From NCBI GenBank assembly GCA_029974985.1, contig JARKQC010000087.1, positions 1-64,000 of the forward strand: a stretch of DNA of 64,000 nt, given 5' to 3'. A program made the position numbers and the translations under genes. The DNA comes from Bacteroidota bacterium (lineage in GTDB: Bacteria > Bacteroidota > Ignavibacteria > Kapaibacteriales > UBA2268). The number at the start of each line of letters is the position of its first letter. The first letter of the stretch is position 1. Of the stretch, positions 55,758 through 64,000 are shown piece by piece. Under the pieces are notes generated by a model. That model was not told the DNA's origin. It saw only the letters and a program-made list of their open reading frames with translations, and made no database searches.

Positions 55758-56444
55758 TTATTTTTCGACTTGTGCTTGTAAAGGCTCTGTAATTGTGAAA
55801 CTTAATCTTCCACCAAATCTATATCTTGGAGTATAATAACTTTCTGATATGTGTGTGTAAATAACGCCTCTACCTGTTGATGAATGAGCAAAAAGCCCGT
55901 TTCCTAAATAGAACCCCACATGCCCAATGCGTTTGGAATTTCTATTTCTACCAGAGAAAAATATTAAATCACCAAACTGCAAATCATCAATATTTTTAAT
56001 AATTTCGACGTGGCTTGATTGAGTTTGAGCTCCCGGACTTGATGGAAAATTAACTCCAAAAGTAAGATTTACGATCATAGAAGTGAAATTTGAGCAATCT
56101 ATTCCATTTTTACTTCGACCACCCCTGCGATATGGAGTTTGCAGCCAATCATTAATATTGTTAATTAATTTTAGTTTCAAATTATCATTTTCGAATAACG
56201 ATTGATGTGCAAATTCTATATTACGAATTTGAACATTGTCAAATTTATGATTTTCAACATCATAAGCGGGAAGATATTCTTCTAATTTTTTAAGTGATTC
56301 CTGAAGAGATTGTTTTCTTATTTTAGATATTTTTTTTCTACTTGATTTTTTTCTCTTAGATTTTGCTTCTACATCAGTTGTCATTAATATATTAATAGTA
56401 AATATACTAATAATCAAAGAAAAAATTAAAAATACTCTTTTCAT
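55758..56444 (-). CDS. NlpC/P60 family peptidoglycan hydrolase
   Basis: A 228-residue exported protein. A signal peptide (1-27) is followed by a Lys/Arg/Ser-rich stretch and the NlpC/P60 domain with the triad Cys117 (GIDCSNFTSM), His175 (GHVGFYLGNG) and His187 (FAHSS). It is expected to cut gamma-D-Glu-diaminopimelate links in peptidoglycan. It is 5 nt from the CapA-like gene start and likely cotranscribed, which suits an envelope role. Confidence 0.93.
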   Translation of the reverse strand: MKRVFLIFSLIISIFTINILMTTDVEAKSKRKKSSRKKISKIRKQSLQESLKKLEEYLPAYDVENHKFDNVQIRNIEFAHQSLFENDNLKLKLINNINDWLQTPYRRGGRSKNGIDCSNFTSMIVNLTFGVNFPSSPGAQTQSSHVEIIKNIDDLQFGDLIFFSGRNRNSKRIGHVGFYLGNGLFAHSSTGRGVIYTHISESYYTPRYRFGGRLSFTITEPLQAQVEK

Positions 56445-56539
56445 CTAAAAAATTACTCAATTTAATTTAAAAACAAACTGCAAAAGTAATCATAATAATT
56501 AATATAAGATAATTAAAAATAAATTATCTTATTTATATT

Positions 56540-58621
56540 TTATGATAAGTCCTTTAAAATATTAACTTTTTCAGCTTCACCAGCAATTATTAGTAAATCA
56601 GTTTCGTGGATTATATAATTTGCTTTGGGAAGCGCTTTTATCTCTTGCCCATTCGGTGTAGATTCCTTTATTGAAATTATATCTACCCCATATTCAGTTC
56701 TTACTTTTAAGCCTGCGATAGTTCTGCCGACAAAAATTTTCGGTGCTTTAATTTCAGCTATGACATAGCCGGGCAAAAATGAAATATCATTTTCTTTATT
56801 AACGTTAGAAATTTTTGTCGCTAAATCGCTTGTAAGCTCTATTTTATCAACTTCAGCCTGCAAACTATCATTAATATCCTTCATCCAAATCATACCAATT
56901 TGTTCATCTGAATCATCGCTTATAAATACGGGTAAACCATCTAAATCATAAATTCTGCATAAATCCATTACTTCGTAACAGTGATGATTTATAGTAACTT
57001 TGGGGACTTTTTTATTAGCTATGTCGCCCGCAATAATTGCATCGGAAATAATATCTTTATCCGAAAAAGATTCTTTTAGTATATTAATAGATATAATTCC
57101 CATAAATTTATTATTTAAGCATAGAATACTAATACAAGGGTCATTAATAGAAATAAGCTTGTTTATTACTTCGTTATATGTAGCATTTTCGTATAAATGA
57201 TGAAATTTACTCGTATAAACTTCACTTACGGGAATAGATTTTAAAATACTATTTTCACCCAAAGTTTTTAGTTTAATTTTATTCATCAATAATTTTAATG
57301 TATAGACAGATTCCCGTGATAATTTCGTAGAAATAATCGTACTTAATGAAACCACTATCATTAAAGGCATTATCGAAGAAGATTGACGTGTTAATTCAAA
57401 AATCATTAAAATTGCAGTTAGTGGCGCTCTAACGGTACCCGCAATAATGCCTCCCATAGCTATAAAAGCATAAGAATTATAATTAAAAGCTACGGAGCTA
57501 TTTAAATAGTTCATTAAAGTGCCGAATGTAAGACCTGTCATCGCACCCACAAATAAGGCGGGAGAAATCATTCCGCCCGTGCCACCCGAGCCAAGTGTTA
57601 AAGATGTTGCGATGATTTTTACAAATACTAATGCTAAAGCAATATACCAAACCATATTATTACTTAAAGCAAGAGAAATACTATCATTGCCCACACCAAT
57701 TATTTGAGGGAAAAATATACCTATCACACCAATTAATAAGCCACCAATTGCTGGCTTAAGATATACGGGTATTTTTATTTTATTATGAAAAAAATCCTCG
57801 AAATAATATAGACTTTTTATCATTAAATATGATACAACCCCACATAACGCACCGAGAATAAAGAAATTAGCAATTTCTAAATAATTGTATAGTATGATTG
57901 GAGAGGTCTGAAATTCTGCAAAATTTCCAAAATAATGATGAGCTATGACTGTAGAAATAACAGATGAAATAATTATGGGAAAAAGCTGATTAGAAGAGTA
58001 ATCCATCATTATTACTTCCACTACGAACAAGGCGCCTGCAATTGGCATATTAAAAGTGCCAGCAATACCCGCCGCCGCACCGCAACCGACGAGAGTTTTT
58101 AATCTGCGCGTTGGTACTCTAAAAAATTGACCAACCGACGAACCTATCGAGGCACCAATCTGTACAATAGGTCCCTCATAACCCACCGAGCCACCCGTAC
58201 CAATAGTAATAGCGGCAGTGATTGACTTTTCTAATGCAACAATTGGCTTAATTACTCCGCCTTTAATAAGAATATCTTGGATTACTTCGCTTACACCGTG
58301 CCCTTTTGCATTTGGTAATAGTAGATGTGAGAATATCCCAACAAAAAGACCGCCAATTGCTGGAATTAATAATAATATATACCACGGCGTAGCGATAACT
58401 TTTTCTAAAATTGTGCCTTCGCCACTGAAAGCTATTTCCGATATAAATTCAACTAAATATTTTACTCCAACGGCACCAAAACCTGCAACAACTCCAATTA
58501 CAATTGCCATTATTATCATATACATAAATTCAGTCATTTGAATTTTTTTTATGATAATTGCCGCTTTATGAGAAAATTTTAAGTAAAAGTATTTAATTAA
58601 TATTTTTATTCTGTCTATCAA
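56540..58621 (-). CDS. ClC-family chloride channel with CBS pair and TrkA-C domain
   Basis: A 693-residue membrane protein. Residues about 30-440 are the ClC pore: GGSVGYEGPIVQIGASIGS contains the gating Glu, and GSGGTGGMISPALFVGAM is the second selectivity block. Motif 1 has GYEGP where textbook ClC has GREGP or GKEGP. Two CBS domains follow (about 455-580), then a C-terminal RCK/TrkA-C domain starting GYVIAEIKAPKIFVGRTIAG, a domain more often seen on K+ channels. Voltage or ligand gating by the cytoplasmic part is likely. Confidence 0.93.
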   Translation of the reverse strand: MIDRIKILIKYFYLKFSHKAAIIIKKIQMTEFMYMIIMAIVIGVVAGFGAVGVKYLVEFISEIAFSGEGTILEKVIATPWYILLLIPAIGGLFVGIFSHLLLPNAKGHGVSEVIQDILIKGGVIKPIVALEKSITAAITIGTGGSVGYEGPIVQIGASIGSSVGQFFRVPTRRLKTLVGCGAAAGIAGTFNMPIAGALFVVEVIMMDYSSNQLFPIIISSVISTVIAHHYFGNFAEFQTSPIILYNYLEIANFFILGALCGVVSYLMIKSLYYFEDFFHNKIKIPVYLKPAIGGLLIGVIGIFFPQIIGVGNDSISLALSNNMVWYIALALVFVKIIATSLTLGSGGTGGMISPALFVGAMTGLTFGTLMNYLNSSVAFNYNSYAFIAMGGIIAGTVRAPLTAILMIFELTRQSSSIMPLMIVVSLSTIISTKLSRESVYTLKLLMNKIKLKTLGENSILKSIPVSEVYTSKFHHLYENATYNEVINKLISINDPCISILCLNNKFMGIISINILKESFSDKDIISDAIIAGDIANKKVPKVTINHHCYEVMDLCRIYDLDGLPVFISDDSDEQIGMIWMKDINDSLQAEVDKIELTSDLATKISNVNKENDISFLPGYVIAEIKAPKIFVGRTIAGLKVRTEYGVDIISIKESTPNGQEIKALPKANYIIHETDLLIIAGEAEKVNILKDLS

Positions 58622-59017
58622 TTTTATTTTTATTATTGTTTTTGATAAATTTTTTAAAAATATAATATTTCTTTGAAAAAAATTAATTATTAATATTTCA
58701 ATTTTTTATAATGTATTTCATAATTAAATATAAACGTTCTTTTTTATTATAAATTATGATTTCAAAGTATTATTTTTACATTTTTAAAATATATATAATA
58801 AGAAATATTGGTATCAGACAAGAATATCTTAACTATCAATTTGAGATGAAAAATCATTTTTGCTTGTCCATCAAAAGCTCAATTCCTCCCCATTTTGGAG
58901 ATGCTAAGTAAGGTCTCTGGCAATTATGAATGAAGTGAGGGATCTAAATCATTTCATCACCATAATATTAAAGTTTTTGAAAAAGTTGGACAGCTGGAAA
59001 AGAATTAAAAAGAAATA
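58622..59017. other. Intergenic region with a composite repeat remnant
   Basis: About 400 bp between same-strand genes: it holds the promoter of the ClC gene and the 3' flank of the TPR gene. From 58812 to 58950 it has ATCAGACAAGAATATCTTAA, a TTTTTGCTTGTCCATC copy, CCTCCCCATTTTGGAGATGC and GAATGAAGTGAGGGATCT, a set that looks like degraded copies of dispersed intergenic elements. No convincing ORF. Confidence 0.5.
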
Positions 59018-60454
59018 TTACAATCCTAAATTTTTATCAATAAATTCTTTTAATTGTTTAAAATTACTGATTACGGGTTCTAAATCTTTTATAAATTCAT
59101 CGTATTTTGTGGAGTCGAGCTTTATTGATTCGAGTAGGTATTTCAGTGCTTTTTTTTCATTATTTTTTCTAAAATAAACTTTTGCTAATAAATACCATGC
59201 ATCAGCATAAGAATAGGATAAATCAATAGATTGAAGTAAATAATATTCCGAAAGTAATAAATCGCCTAATTCGTAATATATAAATGCGACATCATAAATA
59301 GCTTGTTCGTCATTTGCTTCGAGTTCTAATACTTTTAGATAGCAGCCAAGTGCTTCATTTAATTTACCATAATTATATAATAAATCAGCTTTTTGTTGTA
59401 ATATATATTTCGAACTTGGTGTATAAATTAGTGCATTATCATAATCTTTCAGAGCATTTTCAAAATCATCTAATGCATCGTAAGAGAAACCTCGCCCGAA
59501 ATATGCTTGATAATTTGTTGGATCAAGAGTAATAACTAATGAATAATACTCAATGGATTTATCATATTGCTTATTATCTGAATATGTACTTGCAAGGTTG
59601 TGAATAGTTTCAACATCGTTTGGAGCATATTTTAAAATTTGCTCATAAATTTCTATAGCCTCGATTAATCTAGCAGTAACAGCATAAGAATTGCCTAGAT
59701 TAAAAAGTGCGGGTACGAAGTCCTCTTTTAGAGCAAGTACCATTTTATAGCAGTCAATTGCTTTATAATTCGCACCTTTATGCCCATACATAACTCCGCA
59801 ATTATACCATATTAGATAATCATAAGGATTTAGATTAATGGCTTTTTCGTAATATTCAGCGGATTTATTATAATCATATAATAAATGATAGCAATGTGCA
59901 ATTTCTTGAAAAACTTCGCTTGGCAAATATTCAACATTTTCGAGATATTGCAATATTTCGAGAGCTTCGTTTGTTTTTAAAGCTGATTGTAAAAGCATAG
60001 CTTTTCTAAATAGCACTTCTTCGTTACCGGGTTCGATTTTTAAAATTTCTTCGATAATTGCTAGTCCTTCGTTTACTTTGCCAATCTGCTCGTAAATAAA
60101 TGCCTTAGTTAAATATGCATCTTTATTTAGCGGATTAATTTCAAGCGAAATATTAATATTTTTCAAAGCCTCGTGTGCTTTATCTAATTGAGATAAAATT
60201 ACAGCTAATTTATGATATGCATCATAAGAATTGGGATTATGAAATAACCATATATTACAAAATTCCAATGCTTCAGAATATTTTTCAACAGATATACAAT
60301 AATCAACAAGCGATTCAATTATCAATATATCGGGAAAATCTTTTCTGTTCTTATTAGAATTTCTAATAATTTTTTGATAATAACGGATTTTTTCTTCCAT
60401 ATTTTCAAAATCATCGTTATCATCAAAAGATTCGTTATGTTCAAACCAATTCAT
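59018..60454 (-). CDS. Tetratricopeptide repeat protein
   Basis: About 478 residues composed mostly of TPR units after a short acidic N-terminus. Successive 34-residue units are seen, with the usual W-LG-Y-A-F-A-P pattern, for example NPLNKDAYLTKAFIYEQIGK, NPYDYLIWYNCGVMYGHKGA, DPTNYQAYFGRGFSYDALDD. I estimate about 11 units. No signal peptide or other domain. I use the ATG at 60454; an upstream TTG at 60463 adds three residues. Function is protein binding in a general sense; no partner is indicated. Confidence 0.9.
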   Translation of the reverse strand: MNWFEHNESFDDNDDFENMEEKIRYYQKIIRNSNKNRKDFPDILIIESLVDYCISVEKYSEALEFCNIWLFHNPNSYDAYHKLAVILSQLDKAHEALKNINISLEINPLNKDAYLTKAFIYEQIGKVNEGLAIIEEILKIEPGNEEVLFRKAMLLQSALKTNEALEILQYLENVEYLPSEVFQEIAHCYHLLYDYNKSAEYYEKAINLNPYDYLIWYNCGVMYGHKGANYKAIDCYKMVLALKEDFVPALFNLGNSYAVTARLIEAIEIYEQILKYAPNDVETIHNLASTYSDNKQYDKSIEYYSLVITLDPTNYQAYFGRGFSYDALDDFENALKDYDNALIYTPSSKYILQQKADLLYNYGKLNEALGCYLKVLELEANDEQAIYDVAFIYYELGDLLLSEYYLLQSIDLSYSYADAWYLLAKVYFRKNNEKKALKYLLESIKLDSTKYDEFIKDLEPVISNFKQLKEFIDKNLGL

Positions 60455-60663
60455 TTTTTTCAAAAATGTTTTACAAATATTTACAAAGATTATAAATTAT
60501 TGATTACTAATCAATAATTTTATTGGATTTTTTTTATAAAATAATTATTTTATTATCATTTTTTAATAAAATTATATGTTAAAAAAAATATTTGCAATAT
60601 TTTAAGTAAATTTTTGTTTTACAAGATGATTTTTTTATTCATAAATTATTTCTGCGGTTCAAT

Positions 60664-62718
60664 ATGAGAAGGTCGTTACAATCTTTGCTATTTTTATTAA
60701 TCATATTTTATTCACCATTATTTTCTTTAAGAATTAGTGATGATCCTAATTTAATTTCTAAAAAATATAATTTTGAAAATTTTCACTCAAAATTTGAAAT
60801 AAAACCTTATGATGTGCTTAAATATAGTTTATTACTTGATTTTTCTGAAGCTCTCAAAGACGCAGAAATTAATAAAGATAAAAATATGCAAAATTATTTT
60901 AGCGGTAAACAAAGTATTATTGCAAAAATTGATAGTTCTACTATTTATAGTATTAGTTTTGATGCTAATGATATGATAATTAATGATGTTAAAGTAGTTA
61001 GCAAAAAAAATCCAAACGAAAATTTTACTTATGAGTATAAAAATCTTAATGAATTATCAATTTCTTGCGAAAATGCTTTTATTCAAGGAGATACTCTCAC
61101 TATTGATATTGATTATTCTGTCAATAGAAACTATCGCAAAGGTTTTTATTTGTATGCACCTGCAAGCTATACTGTTGGACCTAACACATATTATACAGTT
61201 GAGCCTCTTGCTTATACTATGAGCGAGCCAACGGATGCGCGTTTTTGGATGCCATGCAACGACCAACCTTATGATAAAGCAATTTCTAATATTTCTATCA
61301 AAGTTCCAAAAGATTATACTGCAGTCTCTAATGGAGTGCTTGATTCAGTTAGTAATAATGAAAATACACAAATTTTTCATTGGAGTCATAGTAGCCCAAT
61401 TTCTACATATTTAATGGCGGCAACGGCTTCGAAATATGCTTATTATGAGCAGAAATACCCCCGATATAGCAATGCTTTAGATACAGTAATTATTGAAAAC
61501 TATTGTTGGCAGATTGATTTAGACTCGCCCAAAGATCACCCTTATAATGCAGTAAAATCACTACAAAATCAGCCCGAAATGTTAAGATATTATTCATCAC
61601 TTTTTGGCGAATATTCTTTTGAAAAGTATGGAACAGTAGCTGTTCACCCATATATTTTTGGTGGTATGGAGCATACTACTTTAACAACTATAAACCGCGA
61701 TTGGCTAAGGGGCTATGCTGAAATTGGATTGGCTCACGAAATTGCTCATCACTGGATAGGAAATCTAATTACTGCGGCATCTTGGGATGATATTTGGATT
61801 AACGAGGGTGGAGCGTCTTGGTTCGAAGCTTTATGGGACGAGCATATTAATAATAATCCTTTTTCTTATTATGCAAATATGTATATGAAAACTAAAGATA
61901 TTTTTCAAAAGCCCGATGCTCATAAACTTTCAGTATATGGTATGCCTTTAAATGATATTTTCAACAAGCCTTATATGGTATATAATAAAGGCTCTTGGGT
62001 GTTTAATATGCTATCAGAAATAGTTGGAAAAGAGAAGTTAATTTCGATAATGAAAGATATATTCGAAGAAAATAAATTCAAAGCAATTGATACTTATCAA
62101 TTTATTGATTTAATAAAATCAAAAATTCAGTCGCCCGCGATGGATTTAGATTTATTTTTTGATGAATGGCTATTCGGTACGGGTTATATAAAATATGCCT
62201 TAGATATTGAGCAAATCGAAGCAAAAGAAAATTATTTTAAATATAATTTAATGGTCAATCAAGTTCAATCTGGCGAAGGATTTAGAGATCTTTACGAAAT
62301 GCCAATTGAAATAATTTTTACAGATGAAAATGAGAATGTAATATTTACAAAAAATGAATATAATAATAATAGAAATCAAGTATTTACTTATGAATTTGAT
62401 AAACCTGTAAAATATGCTTATGTAAATATTTATAAAGTATTATGTTTACATACTCAAATTGCAACGAATGTAAATGAAAATTTAGCAAATAATATTTTTA
62501 TTATAAATCCAAATCCCGTAAATGATTTTCTAAATATTAATATTCCAAACGATTTTGTTAAGGAAAATTCTAATATTGAAATTGTGGATTTAATGGGGGT
62601 AAAATGGATTAATGCTAAAATACAAAATATGAATGAGACTATTAATATTTCAGATTTACCCGCTGGTGTGTATTTTATTCGTTATAATAATATTAGTCAA
62701 AAATTTATAAAAAATTAA
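60664..62718 (+). CDS. M1-family aminopeptidase with T9SS sorting domain
   Basis: Predicted exported zinc aminopeptidase of 684 residues. A signal peptide spans about residues 1-20 (QSLLFLLIIFYSPLFS). The catalytic core has the substrate-binding GGMEHTTL near 337-344, the zinc site HEIAHHW with His358 and His362, and Glu381 in NEGGASW. The spacing fits M1 enzymes. The last about 75 residues start NPNPVNDFLNI and end VYFIRYNNISQKFI, a T9SS sorting domain. It should act on peptides outside the cell or on its surface, as for the subtilase at 5807-8710. Confidence 0.94.
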   Translation: MRRSLQSLLFLLIIFYSPLFSLRISDDPNLISKKYNFENFHSKFEIKPYDVLKYSLLLDFSEALKDAEINKDKNMQNYFSGKQSIIAKIDSSTIYSISFDANDMIINDVKVVSKKNPNENFTYEYKNLNELSISCENAFIQGDTLTIDIDYSVNRNYRKGFYLYAPASYTVGPNTYYTVEPLAYTMSEPTDARFWMPCNDQPYDKAISNISIKVPKDYTAVSNGVLDSVSNNENTQIFHWSHSSPISTYLMAATASKYAYYEQKYPRYSNALDTVIIENYCWQIDLDSPKDHPYNAVKSLQNQPEMLRYYSSLFGEYSFEKYGTVAVHPYIFGGMEHTTLTTINRDWLRGYAEIGLAHEIAHHWIGNLITAASWDDIWINEGGASWFEALWDEHINNNPFSYYANMYMKTKDIFQKPDAHKLSVYGMPLNDIFNKPYMVYNKGSWVFNMLSEIVGKEKLISIMKDIFEENKFKAIDTYQFIDLIKSKIQSPAMDLDLFFDEWLFGTGYIKYALDIEQIEAKENYFKYNLMVNQVQSGEGFRDLYEMPIEIIFTDENENVIFTKNEYNNNRNQVFTYEFDKPVKYAYVNIYKVLCLHTQIATNVNENLANNIFIINPNPVNDFLNINIPNDFVKENSNIEIVDLMGVKWINAKIQNMNETINISDLPAGVYFIRYNNISQKFIKN

Positions 62719-62723
62719 ATATA

Positions 62724-63056
62724 TTATCCGAAAAGCATTTGATAAGGGCGTTCTATTAATTCATATAATTCGGTCATACCAATATTTCGGCTTTTTCTAT
62801 AGCTTTCGTTGCCATCGAAATATATAATTATAGTTGGCACAGCAAAAATTCCAAATTGAGCCGAGATTTCTGGTGTCAATATAGTATCAATATAATACAT
62901 TTTTAATAGTGGAAATTCGCTTTCGATAAGTGATTCGATTTTTGGTTTTAGAACTTTACACACATTGCATTGCTCATGTGAAAAATATACTAAGGTAGCG
63001 GACTCATTTTTTATAATTTCCTCAATTTCTGATAATGTTTTTATATTTATATTCAT
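62724..63056 (-). CDS. Thioredoxin-like protein
   Basis: A 110-residue thioredoxin-fold protein. The redox site is Cys30-Asn-Val-Cys33 (HEQCNVCKVLKP), followed by the cis-Pro region FGIFAVPTIIIYFDG. There is no signal peptide, so it should act in the cytosol. The CxxC is not the usual CGPC, so its reduction partner may differ. It ends 5 nt before the convergent aminopeptidase stop. Confidence 0.9.
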   Translation of the reverse strand: MNINIKTLSEIEEIIKNESATLVYFSHEQCNVCKVLKPKIESLIESEFPLLKMYYIDTILTPEISAQFGIFAVPTIIIYFDGNESYRKSRNIGMTELYELIERPYQMLFG

Positions 63057-63082
63057 AAAATGATTTAAAAAATATTTCCTAA

Positions 63083-64000
63083 TTATTTAACTCGTATTAT
63101 TACAGAGCGATTCATCATTCGCCCATAAGGCGAATTGTTATTGAAAACAGCTTCTTGTGGATATGTTACTATATATTTATTATAATCTTTGTCTAATAAT
63201 TTTATCGCGCTATTTGCTCTTTTTTGTGATAAAATATCGTTATATTCAGCCGTTCCAATATTGTCAGTCAAAGGTATAATTTCGATTGTTTTACCTTCTT
63301 TAATTTTTGTGCGAGCATAATTTAATACAAAATCATTAATTAAGTAAAAATCAGTTTTGTCAAATAGCATATACCCAAGAATAAATTCTTCGATTTCATC
63401 TTTTTCTTGATTTTTATTCAAATTTATATATTTTTTTAATAGTTTTTCTTCGGAATTTAGGAAAAATACCGCTTTTGCTTTTGCAACATTTTTATCAACA
63501 TCTTCAATGCTACTTTCGACTTCTAATACATTTAATTGATTATTCTTTTTTATGAACATATTCGAAGCAAGCACAATTTGATTCGCGCCTTCCTTAAGTT
63601 TATTATCATTAGTGCCGTTATATGTTGTATGCCCCTCGAATTGATAAGGTTCTTCTGATTTAAATCTCGGAATAACTGTTAATACTTTATTAAAATTATC
63701 AATCCAATCATCGCTTGAAATTTTTGTTTCTAATAATCCATTTCCTTTCGATAAATCGAAATAAATTTTCCTTGATTCTTCAGTAAGCAAAGGATTTTTA
63801 TCTTTTTTAAGATTATTTGCCAATAATTCACTACTTATTAATGATTTATCTATCCCCGAGTTTATTAAATTCTTTTTAACTAATTCTAAGCGTTTTTCGA
63901 TTATCAATTTCTCCTCATCGTCGGATTCGGAAATAATTTTTATTTTGCAATCTGGATATTTATCAATATATTCTTTAATCAATTTTGCATAATTTTCTGA
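63083..64000 (-). CDS. OmpA-family protein, C-terminal part (cut by window edge)
   Basis: The frame is open to the last base of the window, so the N-terminus lies beyond it; an internal TTG at 63982 is not the true start. The last about 110 residues show the OmpA peptidoglycan-binding pattern: EIIPLTDNIGTAEYNDILSQ, KRANSAIKLL and a final MMNRSVIIRVK. Near the visible N-terminal end is a second, divergent OmpA-like stretch (YIDKYPDCKIKIISESDDEE, then RLELVKKNLINSGID). The protein is therefore probably a multi-domain outer-membrane or periplasmic anchor. Confidence 0.82.
   Translation of the reverse strand, partial: SENYAKLIKEYIDKYPDCKIKIISESDDEEKLIIEKRLELVKKNLINSGIDKSLISSELLANNLKKDKNPLLTEESRKIYFDLSKGNGLLETKISSDDWIDNFNKVLTVIPRFKSEEPYQFEGHTTYNGTNDNKLKEGANQIVLASNMFIKKNNQLNVLEVESSIEDVDKNVAKAKAVFFLNSEEKLLKKYINLNKNQEKDEIEEFILGYMLFDKTDFYLINDFVLNYARTKIKEGKTIEIIPLTDNIGTAEYNDILSQKRANSAIKLLDKDYNKYIVTYPQEAVFNNNSPYGRMMNRSVIIRVK

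Noticed and set aside
58920-59177. Small + strand ORF overlapping the TPR gene end
   Set aside because: Most of it is antisense to the TPR gene and the rest covers repeat-derived sequence; no motif or SD.
1-64000. tRNA, rRNA or riboswitch
   Set aside because: No tRNA-like cloverleaf with a TTC-A/GTTCGA arm, no rRNA-like conserved block and no recognised riboswitch core was seen by eye. A structured-RNA scan would be decisive.

Overview
The window is a strongly AT-rich bacterial chromosome segment, densely coded on both strands, with short AT-rich intergenic gaps. Two predicted secreted enzymes (a subtilisin-like protease at 5807-8710 and an M1 aminopeptidase at 60664-62718) end in type IX secretion (T9SS) sorting domains, which points to the Bacteroidota/Chlorobiota assemblage. 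The same segment carries a 14-gene flagellar basal body, hook and export cluster, which is unusual in classical gliding Bacteroidota but known in Ignavibacteria- and Kapabacteria-like lineages. My best guess is a Candidatus Kapabacteria-type or related organism. This is inference from gene content only.

Layout. 1-4440: the 3' end of a type ISP/IIG restriction-modification gene, ftsH, and a repeat-built coiled-coil protein closed by a terminator. 4769-8710 (-): a transaldolase-family enzyme with a charged tail and the T9SS subtilase. 8880-14672 (+): an operon with a STAS-domain protein, a very large fusion of an ABC permease with three tandem substrate-binding domains, and its ATPase. 14754-18326 (-): a six-PAS sensor histidine kinase. 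18604-31778 (-): one long flagellar operon in the order flgB, flgC, small unknown gene, fliE, fliF, fliG, fliH, fliI, fliJ, motE-like, fliK-like, flgD, flg_new, flgE. It ends at a clear terminator hairpin. 32138-37949: transporters, two lipoproteins, a DUF4395 membrane protein and a short asparaginase-like protein. 38356-41749 (-): three overlapping genes (Fe-S oxidoreductase, RNase HI, Tat-exported DUF1460 protein). 42026-42579 (+): a DUF433/DUF5615 toxin-antitoxin pair. 42830-54365: an MscS channel, an isolated nuoC, an isolated terminase large subunit, a double adenylate kinase, an MlaE permease, riboflavin synthase, two YceI paralogues, a Crp/Fnr regulator, NadD, dihydrolipoyl dehydrogenase and a DedA protein. 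54673-64000: a CapA-like gene interrupted by an in-frame stop, an NlpC/P60 hydrolase, a ClC channel, a TPR protein, the T9SS aminopeptidase, a thioredoxin and the C-terminal part of an OmpA-like protein.

The most striking items are: (1) the permease-SBP-SBP-SBP fusion in an operon with a STAS protein; (2) a FliK-like hook-length protein with seven 126-bp in-frame tandem repeats; (3) intergenic hairpin repeat families, including a 52-bp sequence present twice in opposite orientation and stems whose outer arm is conserved while the inner arm changes with pairing kept; (4) a 149-bp MITE-like element with imperfect terminal inverted repeats; (5) the in-frame stop in the CapA-like gene; (6) an adenylate kinase with a second, P-loop-altered kinase domain; and (7) single genes without their usual partners (nuoC, terminase, mlaE, a UgpC-type ATPase). 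No rRNA, tRNA or CRISPR array was recognised.
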